A stretch of 64,000 bases of DNA from Isoetes taiwanensis. Its lineage: Eukaryota; Streptophyta; Lycopodiopsida; Isoetales; Isoetaceae. Position 1 is the first letter of the stretch; each line of letters opens with the position of its first letter. Made by a program: the position numbers and the translations under genes. This document shows, piece by piece, positions 10,739 through 22,262 of this stretch. The stretch covers positions 7,640,531 to 7,704,530 of the forward strand of contig JAJEKV010000025.1 in assembly GCA_021234155.1 (NCBI GenBank). The letters are read 5' to 3'. Below the pieces are notes generated by a model. The model saw only the letters and a program-made list of their open reading frames with translations, had not been told where the DNA came from and did no database searches.

Positions 10739-11651
10739 CAATGATGGAGAGCAAACGAAGCAAGCTGCCGTGACCGGGAGGCGACCAAACCCGGGTTTCG
10801 GATATTTATATGCTTGTGTAGTCTACTTTTTGTTTGTGATTCTTGCAAATCTGAGCCGAAAATGAAAGCTTTGCCATTCTTGGGAAGTATAAGAATTTTT
10901 CTTGATGAGTCTAGCCAAGAGTCATATAGAAAAGGGCTTTAGAAGTTTACATTCTTATATAATGTTTTGGATGAAAAATTTGTTGATATATCTGAAAGCT
11001 AGATATAGATTGCACACCGATTTACGCTATAATGCTAGAAAGTAAGAAAAACGCAGACTTTGATACATGATATAGCATGATTTATGCCTTTAAAGATAAG
11101 TGTCAAGGTAGTTGTTGCTTTATATCGAGAACTTAATTGCTGCAAATATGAATGACCGAATATTTTGCTTACAATTTTTGTTGGCAGTTCAGTTTGGGCA
11201 TGATTAGGAGGATACATTGTACCAATAATAATGTAGCTTATTTCATTAATGGCTGATCCACATAAGATATGGCTGTGGTAAGCAGATATACATTTAATAT
11301 TTATTGCATTTGAACACATCGAATTCTATTATTGGCGGAAAACCGACCAATCTTGTGGTTGAGATTTGCTATTCGGGTGGGTTAATGGCTTCTCAAGGTT
11401 AAGACTTGTATGCTTCTCATTTGGCTGATTTTAGGCTTATATGCGGACTTATAGGAAATTTGGATGTAGAATCATGATGGGCACTTCATTTCTTAGCACC
11501 AGCTATTAGATAGTGGTTTAATATGCTTGTTCTAAGAGTTATTGTAAGTTGCGGACTTATAGGCGATGTAAGCAGCTATTAGATAGTTCTAAGAGTTATT
11601 GTAAGTTCTCATTTTGCTAATAATACACTATTCTTATTTGAAAAAAGAATA

Positions 11652-11766
11652 GGTGAAGGGGCGAAAACCATAGTGTCTCCTTGCTTACTGGACCCCTTTC
11701 CTTATTACCATTCTCATGCTAATATTGGTCTGTTTGGGTGCAGGTAACCGAGACACAATCTCCTGT
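11652..11766 (+). promoter_or_regulatory. Conserved splice-site hairpin, unit A3
   Basis: This is the same outer stem as A2 (tagtgtctc with gagacacaat at 11750-11759) and the same CAGGTAAC at 11741. The left inner strand reads CTTACTGGACCCC instead of CTTACCTGACGCCCC, and the first small hairpin is also altered, so this copy is decayed or miscalled. Confidence 0.6.
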
Positions 11767-11863
11767 TCTTTCAAATTTACAAGGTGGCAGCACAAAAGCA
11801 ACCACTAAGGAAGATGATACAACGGAAAAACGATCAGCAAATCCAGATCTCATACTTCATTTG
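11744..11863 (+). CDS. Exon 2 of retroelement leader, unit A3
   Basis: This is identical in reading to exon 2 of A2: 40 codons from V-T-E-T to L, bounded by GCAG| and TTG|GTGAGAT. Preservation in both repeats fits recent duplication as well as coding constraint. Confidence 0.45.
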
Positions 11864-12381
11864 GTGAGATCTAACTAAACCTTGAGGTGCACTAAGGATA
11901 TAGGCAGCATATGACAAGATTATGCATCTGTCATACTTGAGAGAAAGCTATAAGTTAGATTCCTTCACGAAACATTGTTATAAGGATTAATGCATGGTTA
12001 TTCGCTAAAACTTTGAGATGTTGAGATAGTTTATGATAACAGTCTACATGTTTAAAACTATGACATAATATAATTTGGAAATTAATGTGCTGGAATTTGT
12101 ATGTTGTCATATGATATAATAAAATAAGATGCAGCTATTTAGAAACTATATGACCAGTAATTACTTTATGAACAATATATCTTCTGAAATTCTGAAAATT
12201 AGATGCTATGACCAATATTTATTTTATGAACAATATATATATTTTCTGAAATTCTGAAAATTAAATGCGTATATGATTATCTTACTACATACATTACCTT
12301 TTAAAGCATATGGTATGATTAATTGCATAATTATATTAAAGAAGTTCACATTTCCAACCATGTAAGGGTTACCTTATTGCT

Positions 12382-12411
12382 GTGGCTTGGGTTTTACCCT
12401 TGATGGATATG
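12382..12411 (+). other. 3' stem-loop type 1, unit A3
   Basis: This is 'gtggcttgggt..acccttgatggatatg' about 80 bp before the GAA tract. Confidence 0.5.
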
Positions 12412-12489
12412 TGGGAATAGTTTACATCTTGAACGGAACTGTAAATTGTATTTATGCATTTATAGTGTAAGTCTGGATGTAAATGTGAA

Positions 12490-12490
<1 letters not shown>

Positions 12491-12520
<30 letters not shown>

Positions 12521-12684
12521 AAGAAGAAGAAGAAGAAGAAGAAGAAGAAGAAGAAGAAGAAGAAGAAGAAGAAGAAGAAGAAGAAGAAGAAGAAGAAGAA
12601 GAAGAAGAAGAAGAAGAAGAAGAAGAAGAAGAAGAAGAAGAAGAAGAAGAAGAAGAAGAAGAAGAAGAAGAAGAAGAAGAAGAA
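12491..12684 (+). repeat. (GAA)n tract ending unit A3
   Basis: This ~194-bp pure GAA/AAG run starts exactly where the A1 and A2 repeats have 'aagaagaaa'. A unit ending here has used the type 1 3' end. Long lysine or phenylalanine frames across it are artefacts. Confidence 0.97.
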
Positions 12685-14136
12685 TTTGTCAGTGAGGCAA
12701 ATTAATTCAGTGAAAAATGAGGGTTTGACCTCATATGCACAGTATGAGTACAAAAACATAAGTTCTTTCTTATATGGGCATGTAACTATGTCCTAACAAG
12801 GTACCTCCAATGGTTTGCCATGGGAAATTGCAATACCATTAGACCTTAGGTTGAAGGTTTAGAATACAAGACAAAAATATAATGGTCCACGTTCCATTAC
12901 CAAAGTTAACTTTTATTTTTAAGTCTTTAATATTTTGGGCTAAAAAGAGCCTAGTAAGCAATGCTACAATTAGAAATAATTTCACCTAAGGTGGTGTGTT
13001 GGTGGAGTAAAGGCATTAAATGATATGCCATGTGCAATAATTGCTTTGGCTTTTGTAAGGATAAGATAATTTATTTTAGCCTACTACATAGTTTATATTT
13101 CACCACCAATTGTACCAATTTTCTTATATGCTTAGGTTTTGGTCAATGGGGCCAATAATAGTAATGGAAAGTTCAATATTTTCCTTACTAGATTATGGGT
13201 TCATGATACGTTGTATTTTCCTTGTATTTCTAAATGGTATATGGTTCTTTTATGATGGGTGTAAAGGCATGCTTGACTCGTGCTTGGGGTGACGAAGGTA
13301 ATAGGAAGATTGGCTTTATGTGCATAACATTGCCATTTCGGTGGCATCCAAAATTAAAATGTCGTCACACATTAACATTGCTTTTTAGCTCTTGTGTTTC
13401 ACGTACAATGGAGTTTTTGGCATAATGGAGTTTTGGCGGGGAAAAAATACCGCTTGCCCAGCTTGCTCTCGGCCCGATCAGGAAGCATTGGTGTGACTCC
13501 TTCCGATGATCTGTGGTTGCATCAGCAGGATAGCTATGCCAAGGTGCGTCTATGACAGAAACCCTGGCAAAAAGAACAAGGGGCCCGAGTTCTGGTGGTT
13601 TCCCGGCTAGAAAGATTGACAAAAACAGCTTCAATAAGAGGCCCAACACTGGCGGAAATATGACGAATATGATAAGAGAAGGAACTTCAAATCAGGTGCA
13701 TGATTGCTCATAAGTTTTATCTCTCGATTTCTTCTAAAAATACTCGGTACAAAGGGCGACCAAACCTCCATTGATTATGGGCAACTTTCTGTAAAAATAT
13801 AGTCTGATATGTGTTGTAGTTTATCTATAGACCTTCTATTTGAGGATCATATTGGAATAAGCTTATGTAAGGCAGACTCTCTATTGCATGGCCTATAATA
13901 GGTCCAATCTAAAAACAGAGGATTCATTTTTGCAGGCTGCCTTAGTATTTAACAAAATGGTCGTAGGCTATAATACAAAGTTGCGTGTTGAAGCGATTGC
14001 GTGGAAAAAGCTCAGGCTGACTAGTCAATATCTGCATTTTTACTAGTTCTTCCCGTACTTGCCTAGTTTGCTGACCTTGTCGGGATATACAATGTTTGAG
14101 AAAAAGTAGTATGTTTGAGAAAAAGGTAATGTTTGA
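12685..14136 (+). mobile_element. Short non-autonomous unit A4 (degraded)
   Basis: This unit lies between two GAA tracts. It carries a leader-exon cognate at 13536 with donor ATCAG|GTGCAT, then 'tttttgcag|gctgcc' (13936) as a possible acceptor. I cannot find the CTTACCTG/CAGGTAAC hairpin. Near 14060, 'ttgcctag..ctga..gggatatac' may be a decayed type 1 hairpin. The remaining 12685-13500 is AT-rich with no recognisable gene. Confidence 0.5.
13536..13695 (+). pseudogene. Leader exon 1, unit A4 (frame interrupted)
   Basis: It starts MPRCVYDRNPGKKNKG and later, in another frame, continues RKIDKNSFNKRPNTGG before CAG|GTGCAT. This matches the family pattern of a basic start, a Pro-rich middle and an Asn/Gly-rich end. 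The frame change shows decay or sequence error. Confidence 0.5.
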
Positions 14137-14160
14137 GAAGAAGAAGAAGAAGAAGAAGAA
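14137..14160 (+). repeat. (GAA)n between units A4 and A5
   Basis: This is an eight-repeat GAA run separating two units. Confidence 0.9.
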
Positions 14161-14755
14161 ATGGTCATAAATAAAGGGTCGTTGAGGAAATGATGATATG
14201 TGATTGAAAGACTTCAGTAAACGAAGTTTTCAAATGGCCTTGGGGTAAAACCGTTGAGAAGGCAGCATGTAAGACGGGATATGAGTTCAAATATACATAA
14301 TTGGAAGTTTAGAAATGTAGGTATAAAAAGCAACGTTGGAGAAAAATTTAAAAATATAAAATATAAAGGGTTGGTAAGATATTATATGAAATATATGGAA
14401 AAAATGTTAGCTCACAAAAGGGAGACATGATATTATATTATGGCAGCAGAAAATTAAAGCATATGACAAGGTCATGGTAAAGGGGGTCTAATATATATTA
14501 GCATTAAACAGATTTTAAAAGTAGGAGGCTAGCATATATAACTAAAGGTTGTGGCCTTTTTGAGGAGTGCAAACGGAATAGGTGGCGGTGGCTGCAATAA
14601 TTTATGCCTAAGCATGCATGGAATAATAACGGCATTTATTATGCATTACGGGCGGGAGAATGTGCTGCCATGAATATATACAGAGGAAGAAATGGAGTTT
14701 ACATTTTCGACACTGGTACATACATAGGAGCGCCGAAGGAGGTCTTACAGGAAAC

Positions 14756-14926
14756 ATGCCGAAAGGTAAATATGAGAGGCCTGCAGGAAAGAAAAGCAAA
14801 GCACAACTGGCTGGTAACCTTCCTCCGAGGAAATTCAGCAAATCAAACACAGGAGGAAAATTTACCTTCAACACTGGAAGCAAGGAGCAAAGACCAACAA
14901 ACAACAGCATGGGCGCCACGTATCAG
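14756..14926 (+). CDS. Leader exon 1, unit A5
   Basis: This is 57 codons from MPKGKYERPAGKKSKAQ through PPRKFSKSN to ATYQ, ending phase 0 at CAG|GTCTTA. It is strongly basic in its first half and rich in Asn, Gly and Thr later, the same profile as the B-chain leaders (PPRKFGKSN). An open frame continues upstream, but the conserved start is at this ATG. Confidence 0.6.
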
Positions 14927-15522
14927 GTCTTATATAGCATAAAATCTTCTAGGAAGTTATGTTTTAGTGGTCTATCTTTGAAAAGGCAGAGATATAGGTG
15001 ATGTAATCTGGGTTCTTTACAGTTTTGAAGGATTAACAGTATTATTTATAGTTTGGAAAAATAAAAATCGTAAAATAAGGATACATGGCAGATTATGTTA
15101 TTGGGGTAAGTTATAAGGGCTGAAGATGAGAGATAGAGTGCATCTTGAGTTCCATATTATGCATCGAAGAAGGTCTGCATGGAATATACGATTGAATAGT
15201 CGGTTGATATTACTGTTTGGGTTTTCTGATATAGTATTACATAGAATGCAGGACCAAAATAAGGGTATATTCTTGGCTGCCAGCAATATTTACAGGGCAT
15301 GAGCTTAAAGCTGATTTGGTGAAATCCATAGTTGCATACTTGTACATACAATAGATCTAAGTAGGAGATAATTGCATGCATTGTATACTTAGACTAATCA
15401 TGGGACCTGCAAAAAAGTCTGGACTGAGGTAAGCAGTCTGGTTCGAGTATGGCTGTAGCATGTTGGCAGCATAATAATGGGTGCAATAGGTTAAAACTTG
15501 AATCTTATTTGACCTGACAATA

Positions 15523-15638
15523 GGTGAAGGGCGAAGAGCCATGTGATTGTATTGCTTACCTGTCACTCCTCTCCTCATTACCAAGTTTTTGCTAATGTTG
15601 GTCTGTTTGGGTGCCGGTAACCACGATCACATCTCCTG
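15523..15638 (+). promoter_or_regulatory. Conserved splice-site hairpin, unit A5
   Basis: Outer stem ATGTGATTGT (15541-15550) pairs fully with ACGATCACAT (15623-15632), including one G-U. CTTACCTG (15555-15562) faces CCGGTAA, one mismatch. CACTC (15564-15568) replaces CGCCC and still pairs with GGGTG. This excludes an alternative pairing of that strand with the upstream GGGCG. The splice site reads GCCG|GT instead of GCAG|GT. Confidence 0.7.
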
Positions 15639-15715
15639 GTTGTTTGGTTAAAAGAGTGGATGATACAAATCATTCATATTTCAATGAAGTTTGCAACATA
15701 AATGAAGACCCGATG
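15617..15715 (+). CDS. Exon 2 of retroelement leader, unit A5
   Basis: This is thirty-three open codons (VTTITSPGCLVKRVDD...NEDPM) ending phase 0 at ATG|GTGAGAT. The first residues V-T-x-x-x-S-P are shared with A2 because they overlap the RNA stem, but the rest differs. The 5' splice site GTGAGAT is conserved. Confidence 0.4.
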
Positions 15716-16099
15716 GTGAGATTAGACCAATTGTAAATGGTTTGGGATTAAAACATGGAAGATACACATTCCTTTTGCATAATGGATATGACATAACAGT
15801 TTATGGCTGTATTTAAGTGTCTTTAATAGAAATCTGAGTTGTAGCAGTATGGAATAATAAAAAAAATCTGAACATTGCATATATTGTTATGACTTATAAA
15901 TACTTTCAATGGAAAAATAGGTTTTTGGTATGCAAAAAGCCCTTGTCTAATGCATCTATATTCTGGGATTTTTTACATGATAAAGTCACTATATAATTAT
16001 GCTGTTAATCCTAAAAGAACACATTTTGTTGTATAAGGCTTAGGTTTATGAAAAATATGAGTACATGAGAAATAAATGGAAAGAATAGTGGCACTGGTT

Positions 16100-16130
16100 G
16101 TGGCCTAGAGTAAAATCTAGGGTGGATATG
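16100..16130 (+). other. 3' stem-loop type 1, unit A5
   Basis: This is GTGG-CCTAGA-gtaaaa-TCTAGG-GTGGATATG. The stem CCTAGA/TCTAGG corresponds to CCTGGGTT/AACCCAGG at 43619 and CCTGG/CCAGG at 45954, so the arms changed together while the flanking GTGG and GTGGATATG stayed fixed. Confidence 0.7.
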
Positions 16131-16219
16131 TGAGTGTCTTAGTCTTTATCTAGAACAAACTCTGTTCATGTAAGCCGTTTGTTTGCATGTAATAGTTAGT
16201 AGTCTAGGTGAAGATAATT

Positions 16220-16396
16220 CGAAGAAGAAGAAGAAGAAGAAGAAGAAGAAGAAGAAGAAGAAGAAGAAGAAGAAGAAGAAGAAGAAGAAGAAGAAGAAGA
16301 AGAAGAAGAAGAAGAAGAAGAAGAAGAAGAAGAAGAAGAAGAAGAAGAAGAAGAAGAAGAAGAAGAAGAAGAAGAAGAAGAAGAAGAAGAAGAAGA
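16220..16396 (+). repeat. (GAA)n tail ending chain A
   Basis: This is a ~177-bp GAA run after 'aagataattc'. It closes chain A. Poly-Lys and poly-Arg frames across it are not genes. Confidence 0.97.
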
Positions 16397-18307
16397 TAGG
16401 AAAGAAAGATTGAATAGAATGAGAAAGTGGTGAAGAAGAAGAAGAAGAAAATGAATAGAAGATTGGAAGAACGGAAGATTAGAAGGAAGAAACCAATGAT
16501 TGGAAGATGATTGGAAGAAGAAGGAGGAGGATTCGATTCATACCAATAAGAGGCTTAAATGGATTGAAGAAAACAAGGATGGAAAGAAGAGGAGGATAGA
16601 AATGGGATGGATTGAAAACAAACAAGAAAAAACAAGAAGCCCTAAATCTATCAAACAACAAGCCTAATTCAAAAATAGAGTTGATTGATCCATTGAAATA
16701 CCTTTGGATGCTTGCTTGAAGCTTGAAAGGACCAAGAAGGATGATCCGCGCCAAAAATCGCCATTTAAAAACGCGCCTCCTCCCGCTGCTTAGAACCAAA
16801 AACTAGGCGGGCGGAAAAGCCGGCTCGCTTTCCCTCGATAAAAAGTTACAGACGTCGTTGAACGACGTCGCGAGGTCGTTTAACGACGTCTGCAATAGTC
16901 GTTAAACGACGTCTATAACGACGTCTTTGTGTTAAACGACGTGCCCTTTTTTTTTATTAAGTTATAATTATAAGTTATTATTATAATTATAATTATTATA
17001 CAAAGAAGGATTGTTACCCAGTGGAGGGCTGTCATTTATGCAGTAATCTAACTCGTGAAGTCGCTCTTGAACAGGATGTTGAAAGTCCGGTTTGCCTCCA
17101 CCTCCAGACATTTTTGTGATAGAAAATGTAGAAATCAAACTCAAATTTTTTATCTTTCGACGAACTTAGATGATTAAAAACAGCTTTTCACCGATGGATC
17201 GGAGCTGCAATATTCGATCTGCATAAACAGAGCAGAGAAAAGAGGTGGGCCGTATTTGCGGGAATGACGCCAATGTGTATACCGACGTGTCTTTTTTTTT
17301 TTTTTTTTTATTAAGTTACCAACTTAGATCTATTTGTTTTATTACTTATGTTTTTTATCTATATTGTGGTGGCACAAGATAGACCCTTCACCTTAATATA
17401 ACATATCCTACTCACCTTGAATTTCGAGTTCGAGATATTCAATTTCGTACACTCCATAATGAGTCCATACGAATCTACACAAGGCATGCCCAGCTACAGT
17501 CCATGCAAAGCTGCAAGAAGAGCTTCTTTGATTTGCCATATTCTCTCGTGCATGATCACATACAACTTCATATATGGTTGAGCCTCTTCATAGATTAACG
17601 CACTAAGGGTTTTGGACATTGACTTGTGGTTCAACGACGCCTCACCTTGAATTTTTGAGCTTCACTTGCATACTTTCATACTAAATCAAGCTTGCCAATC
17701 ACTTCGGGCCATGATCGTAGTAAAGGCAAACATATGGCTCACCAGGTTGTTCTTCTCAGATACAATCTACACAAGGCATGCCCATTTCTGATCCATGCAA
17801 AGCCGCAAGAAGAGCTTCTTTGATTTGCCATATTTCTCGTGCATGATCACATACAACTTCATATATGGTTGCGACCTCTTCATAGATTATTATCGCTAAG
17901 GGTTTTGGACGACTTCGTGGTTCAACGACGTCTCACCTTGAATTTCGAAGTTCGAGATATTCAATTTCATTACACTCCATAATGAGTCCATATGAATGTG
18001 ACCGCCACGGCAATTAATTTGTTGTCAGTACCGGATTTGGACAGTTAAGCTATACCTATTCTAGAGCCCGCCCTATGCTTTCATTTGACGACTTTTTGGT
18101 TTATATCGACGTGTCCTTTTTTTTAAGTTAATATTATTAGCAACTTAGATTTGTTTCATTACTTATGTATTTTATCTATTCTTGTTTATGTATCCACTTA
18201 GATTTCTCTCCATCCTTGTTTATCTATCCACTTTAATAAACCAGACTTGTGCACCATTGAGCTTCACTTGCATACTTTCATACTAAATCAAGCTTGCCAG
18301 CCACTTC
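16397..18307. other. Repeat-rich spacer with CACTA-type palindromes
   Basis: At 16397-16800 there is A/G-rich DNA with scattered GAAG. At 16846-16945 there is a palindromic array. At 17400-18000 there is a partial duplication: 'caaggcatgcccag' through 'catatatggttg' near 17480-17580 recurs near 17770-17880, and 'gagatattcaatttc' recurs at 17430 and 17955. The minus strand of the duplicated part has short open pieces but nothing I can identify. Confidence 0.5.
16846..16945. repeat. Palindromic array gacgtcgtttaacgacgtc
   Basis: Four or five copies of gacgtcgtt(t)aacgacgtc occur in 100 bp, followed by T-rich and AT-rich DNA. The same version is at 22796-22895. This probably marks the subterminal region of a CACTA element whose other parts are missing or lie at 22.8 kb. 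Confidence 0.7.
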
Positions 18308-21300
18308 AGTCGACGTTCTGAGTCCATTGGCAGAGTCAGATCGCGATTCCGGAGAGGGGAGGTCGCCCGTCCGTCCCCAGGGCCTTGGGGAGAGGAAATT
18401 TGGGGCAAGCAGCCTCCGGAGGGATTTTAGGGTCCGCGCTCTGGCGTCAACACCCCAACTCCACTTCAAGACACGGCGCAAGGTCCCGGCCGAATCTGAC
18501 AAGGAGAGGGCCTCCGAAACGTAAACCCTGTGGGTTGCCAGGCTCTAGAAGGGTTTACGTTTTGGGGGCCGAGTCCTGGTCTGTTGCACTTGGGACCTGG
18601 CCGAGAAGCAGCAACCGAGAATACGGAGCAAGGGGAACTGACGGAGCGGAGTTTGGGCCTTTCCTCCTCCCGATGTGGCAAGTAGAAGTCGGGGGGCGCT
18701 TTTGCAGTGGCAAGACATTCGTAAATTCGCAATTAATGCATTGCACGAAAATAAATTCCGGTTTTTTGCCAGCGGGATCCCTAATTCATCTCCAAAGACA
18801 CGCCCAATTTTCGGAATTTTGGAGAAGGTCTAGGTCAAAGGGTTAAGATTAGAACGGCGGGGCAGCCCGTTGGGGGGCAACCGAGCCGCACCCTTCCCCA
18901 AGTCAAACGAGGCTGAGGACCTTGCGGGGATCCCTCACAAGAGGGGAGAGTCCGGACCCCGTGAGGCGGGATCCAAAAAAAAAAAGGCAGCCCTTCCTCG
19001 GCGGCGCCCCCGGGGCTGCACGCTAATGACCACCCTCCCGGAGCCCGGTTCCCCTATCCGGACCGTTGGATCCTCCGCTTAGGGCCCCTCTTCGAAGGTC
19101 CAAAAGATTCCAGATCGGGTCCGGGAGAACTTGTCAAACCGCTGGGCCCCGATGTGTCGGCCTTTGTAGAAACCGCACTGTTTTGTCGTTCGGGCACCGG
19201 GGATGCTCCGGAATGGCAAATAGACCCTGCCAAATCGTCCGGAATGGCGAAATTACCCTAGGGAGCAAGTTACACGGTCGGTTTTGCAAAAGAAGGAAAC
19301 ACTCACGCCCTCGACAAGCAAGATCCCGCATGCACATCCTAGGCCAATTGACTACGAAAGTGTGATGGAAGTGAGCTACTTTGGCGCTTCTTGGAGTTCG
19401 GGTGGTCTTCTGGCCACGGAACTTGGTCCCCAGGGCAATGTCGACGCTCGAGTCCATTGGCAGAGTCAGATCACATTCCCGAGAGGGGAGGTCGCCCGGT
19501 CCGTCCCTGTGGCCTTGGGGAGAGGAAATTTGGGGCAAGCCTCCCGGAGGGATTTTAGGGTCCAAGGCTTCAAGGCCAACACCCCAACTCCACTTCAAGA
19601 CACGGGCGCAAGGTCCCGCCGACCGGACAAGGAGAGGGCCTCCAAACGTAAACCCCGTGGGCTGCCGTGCTCTAGAAGGGTTTACGTTTTGGGGCCGAAG
19701 TCCTGGGTCTGCTGCACTTGGGACCCGGCCGAGAAGCAGCAGCCGAGAATACGGAGCAAGGGGAACCGACGGAGCGGAGTTTGGGCCTTTCCTCCTCCCC
19801 GATGTGGCAAGTAGAAGTCGGGGGCTTTTGTGCTGGCAAGACATTCGTAAAATTCATAATTAATGCATTGCACGAAAATAAATTCGGTTTTTGCCAGCCG
19901 GGATCCCTAATTCATCTCCAGCACACGGCCCAATTTTCGGAATTTTTAGGAGAAGGTCTAGGTCAAAGGGTTAGCATTAGAACGGTCGGGCAGCCCGGTG
20001 GCAACCGAGCTGCACCCTTCCCCAAGTCAAACGAGGCCAGGACCTTGCGGGGATCCCTCACAAGAGGGGAGAGTGGGACCCCCGTGAGGCGGGATCCAAA
20101 AGTTCCCCGAGGCAGCCCTTCTGGCAGGTGGGCCCCCCCGGGCTGCACGCTAATGACCACCCTCCCGAGCCCGGTTCCCCTATCCCAATCCGTTGGATCC
20201 TCTGCTCAGGCCCCTCTTTGGGAAGGTCCAAAAGATTCCAGATCGGGTCCGGGAGAACTTGTCAAACCGCTGGGCCCCGATGTCGGCCTTGTAGAAACCG
20301 TGACTGTTTTGTCGTTCGCACCGGGATGCTCGGAATGGCAAATAGACCCCGCCAAATCGTCCGGAATGGCGAAATTACCCTAGGGAGCAAGTTACACGGC
20401 CGGTTTTGTTTAAAGAAGGAAACACTCACGCCCTCCACGACAAGATCCCCGCATGCACATCCTAGGCCAATTGACTACGAAGTGTGATGGAAGTGAGCTA
20501 CTTTGGCTTCTTGGAGTTCGGGTGGTCTTGGCCACGAACTTGGTCCCCTGTGGCAATGTCGACGCTCGAGTCCATTGGCAGAGTCAGATCGCGATTCCGA
20601 GAGGGGAGGTCGCCCGTCCGGCCCCCGTGGCCTTGGGGGAGAGGAAATTTGGGGCAAGCGACCTCGAGGGATTTTAGGGTCAAGGCCAAGGGCCAACACC
20701 CCAACTCCACTTCAAGACACGGGCAAGGTCCCGGCCGAATCTGACAAGGAGAGGGCCTCCGAAACGTAAACCCTGTGGGTTGCCAGGCTCTAGAAGGGTT
20801 TACGTTTTGGGGGCCGAGTCCTGGTCTGTTGCACTTGGGACCTGGCCGAGAAGAAGCAGCCGAGAATACGGAGCAAGGGGAACGGGCGGAGCGGAGTTTG
20901 GGCCTTTCCTCCTCCCCGATGTGGCAAGTAGAAGTCGGGGCTTTTGCAGTGGCAAGACATTCGTGAATTCGCAATTAATGCATTGCACGAAAAATAAATT
21001 CGGTTTTTGCCGTAGGATCCCTAATTCATCTCCAGCACACGGCCCAATTTTCGGAATTTTCGGAGAAGGTCTAGGTCAAAGGGTTAGCATTAGAACCGGC
21101 GGGGCAGCCCGTTGCAGGGCAACCGAGCTGGCACCCTTCCCCAAGTCAAACGAGGCCGGGACCTTGCGGGGATCCCTCACAAGAGGGGAGAGTCCGGACC
21201 CCGTGAGGCTGGATCCAAAAAGTTCCCAGGCAGCCCTTCCCGCGCAGCCCCCCGGGCTGCACGCTAATGACCACCCTCCTGAGAGCCCGGTTCCCTATCC

Positions 21301-22262
21301 CGACAGATTTGGATCCTCCGTTCAGGGCCCTCTTCGAAGGTCCAAAAGATTCCAGATCGGCCCCGAGAACTTGTCAAACCAAACCAAGGCCCCGATGTCG
21401 GGCCTTGTAGAAACCGTGATTGCTTTTGTCGTTCGGGCACCGGGGATGCTCCGGAATGGCAAATAGACCCTGCCAAATCGTCCGGAATGGCGAAATTACC
21501 CTAGGGAGCAAGTTACACGGCCGGTTTTGGCGAAAAGAAGGAAACACTCACGCCTCCCACGACAAGATATCCCGCATGCACATCCTAGGCCAATTGACTA
21601 CGAGTGTGATGGAAGTGAGCTACTTTGGCGCTTCTTGGAGTTCGGGTGGTCTTCTTGGCTACGGAACTTGGTCCCCAGGGCAATGTCGACGTTCTGAGTC
21701 CATTGACAGAGTCAGATCGCGACCCGGAGAGGGGAGGTCGCCCGTCCGTCCCCGTGGCCTTGGGGAGAGGAAATTTGGGGCGCAGCCTCCGGAGGGGATT
21801 TTAGGGTCCGGCCCCGGCGCCAACACCCCAACTCCACTTCAAGACACGGCGCAAGGTCCCGGCCGAATCTGACAAGGAGAGGGCCTCCGAAACGTAAACC
21901 CTGTGGGTTGCCAGGCTCTAGAAGGGTTTACGTTTTGGGGGCCGAGTCCTGGTCTGTTGCACTTGGGACCTGGCCGAGAAGCAGCAGCCGAGAATACGGA
22001 GCAAGGGGAACTGACGGAGCGGAGTTTGGGCCTTTCCTCCTCCCGATGTGGCAAGTAGAAGTCGGGGGGCGCTTTTGCAGTGGCAAGACATTCGTAAATT
22101 CGCAATTAATGCATTGCACGAAAATAAATTCCGGTTTTTTGCCAGCGGGATCCCTAATTCATCTCCAGCACACGGCCCAATTTTCGGAATTTTCGGAGAA
22201 GGTCTAGGTCAAAGGGTTAGCATTAGAACCGTCGGGGCAGCCCGTTGCGAGGCAACCGAGCT
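18308..22262. repeat. GC-rich tandem repeat, ~1.12-kb units, about 3.5 copies
   Basis: Unit starts ('tcgacg(t)tctgagtccatt' type) fall at 18308, 19440, 20559 and 21687, giving periods near 1130, 1120 and 1130 bp. The last copy stops after ~575 bp, at 'ggcaaccgagctg'. Landmarks repeat in each unit: 'gagaggaaatttggggcaag', 'gggtttacgttttggg', 'gatgtggcaagtagaagtc' and 'ccaattttcggaattt'. Many open frames cross the array on both strands, but they shift between copies through small indels, so I do not call genes. It could be a satellite or the repeated internal part of a larger element. Confidence 0.9.

Larger units (their letters stand above)
9846..12490 (+). mobile_element. Pseudo-LTR-like repeat, unit A3
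   Basis: This is a second near-identical copy of the A2 repeat. It carries a small extra duplication around 11450-11600 ('gcggacttataggcgatgtaagcagctattagatag') and ends in a very long GAA tract. Leader exon, splice-site hairpin, exon 2 and 3' hairpin are all present. Confidence 0.7.
14161..16219 (+). mobile_element. Short non-autonomous unit A5 (well preserved)
   Basis: This ~2.06-kb unit has a full signal set: leader exon at 14756, splice-site hairpin at 15523, open exon 2, type 1 3' hairpin at 16100 and a long GAA tail. It has no RT. It differs in sequence from the chain A repeats except at the conserved signals, which makes it a separate family and useful for covariation. About 90 bp separate the 3' hairpin from the tail. 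Confidence 0.65.

Noticed and set aside
12446-12796. Long poly-Lys, poly-Phe, poly-Arg, poly-Glu and poly-Pro frames at the microsatellites (also 16183-16413 and 55066-55505)
   Set aside because: They are frames through pure triplet repeats, not genes.
18294-22207. Overlapping 60-236-codon frames on both strands of the GC-rich array
   Set aside because: Frames shift between repeat copies and overlap on both strands, so GC-rich repeat composition explains them.
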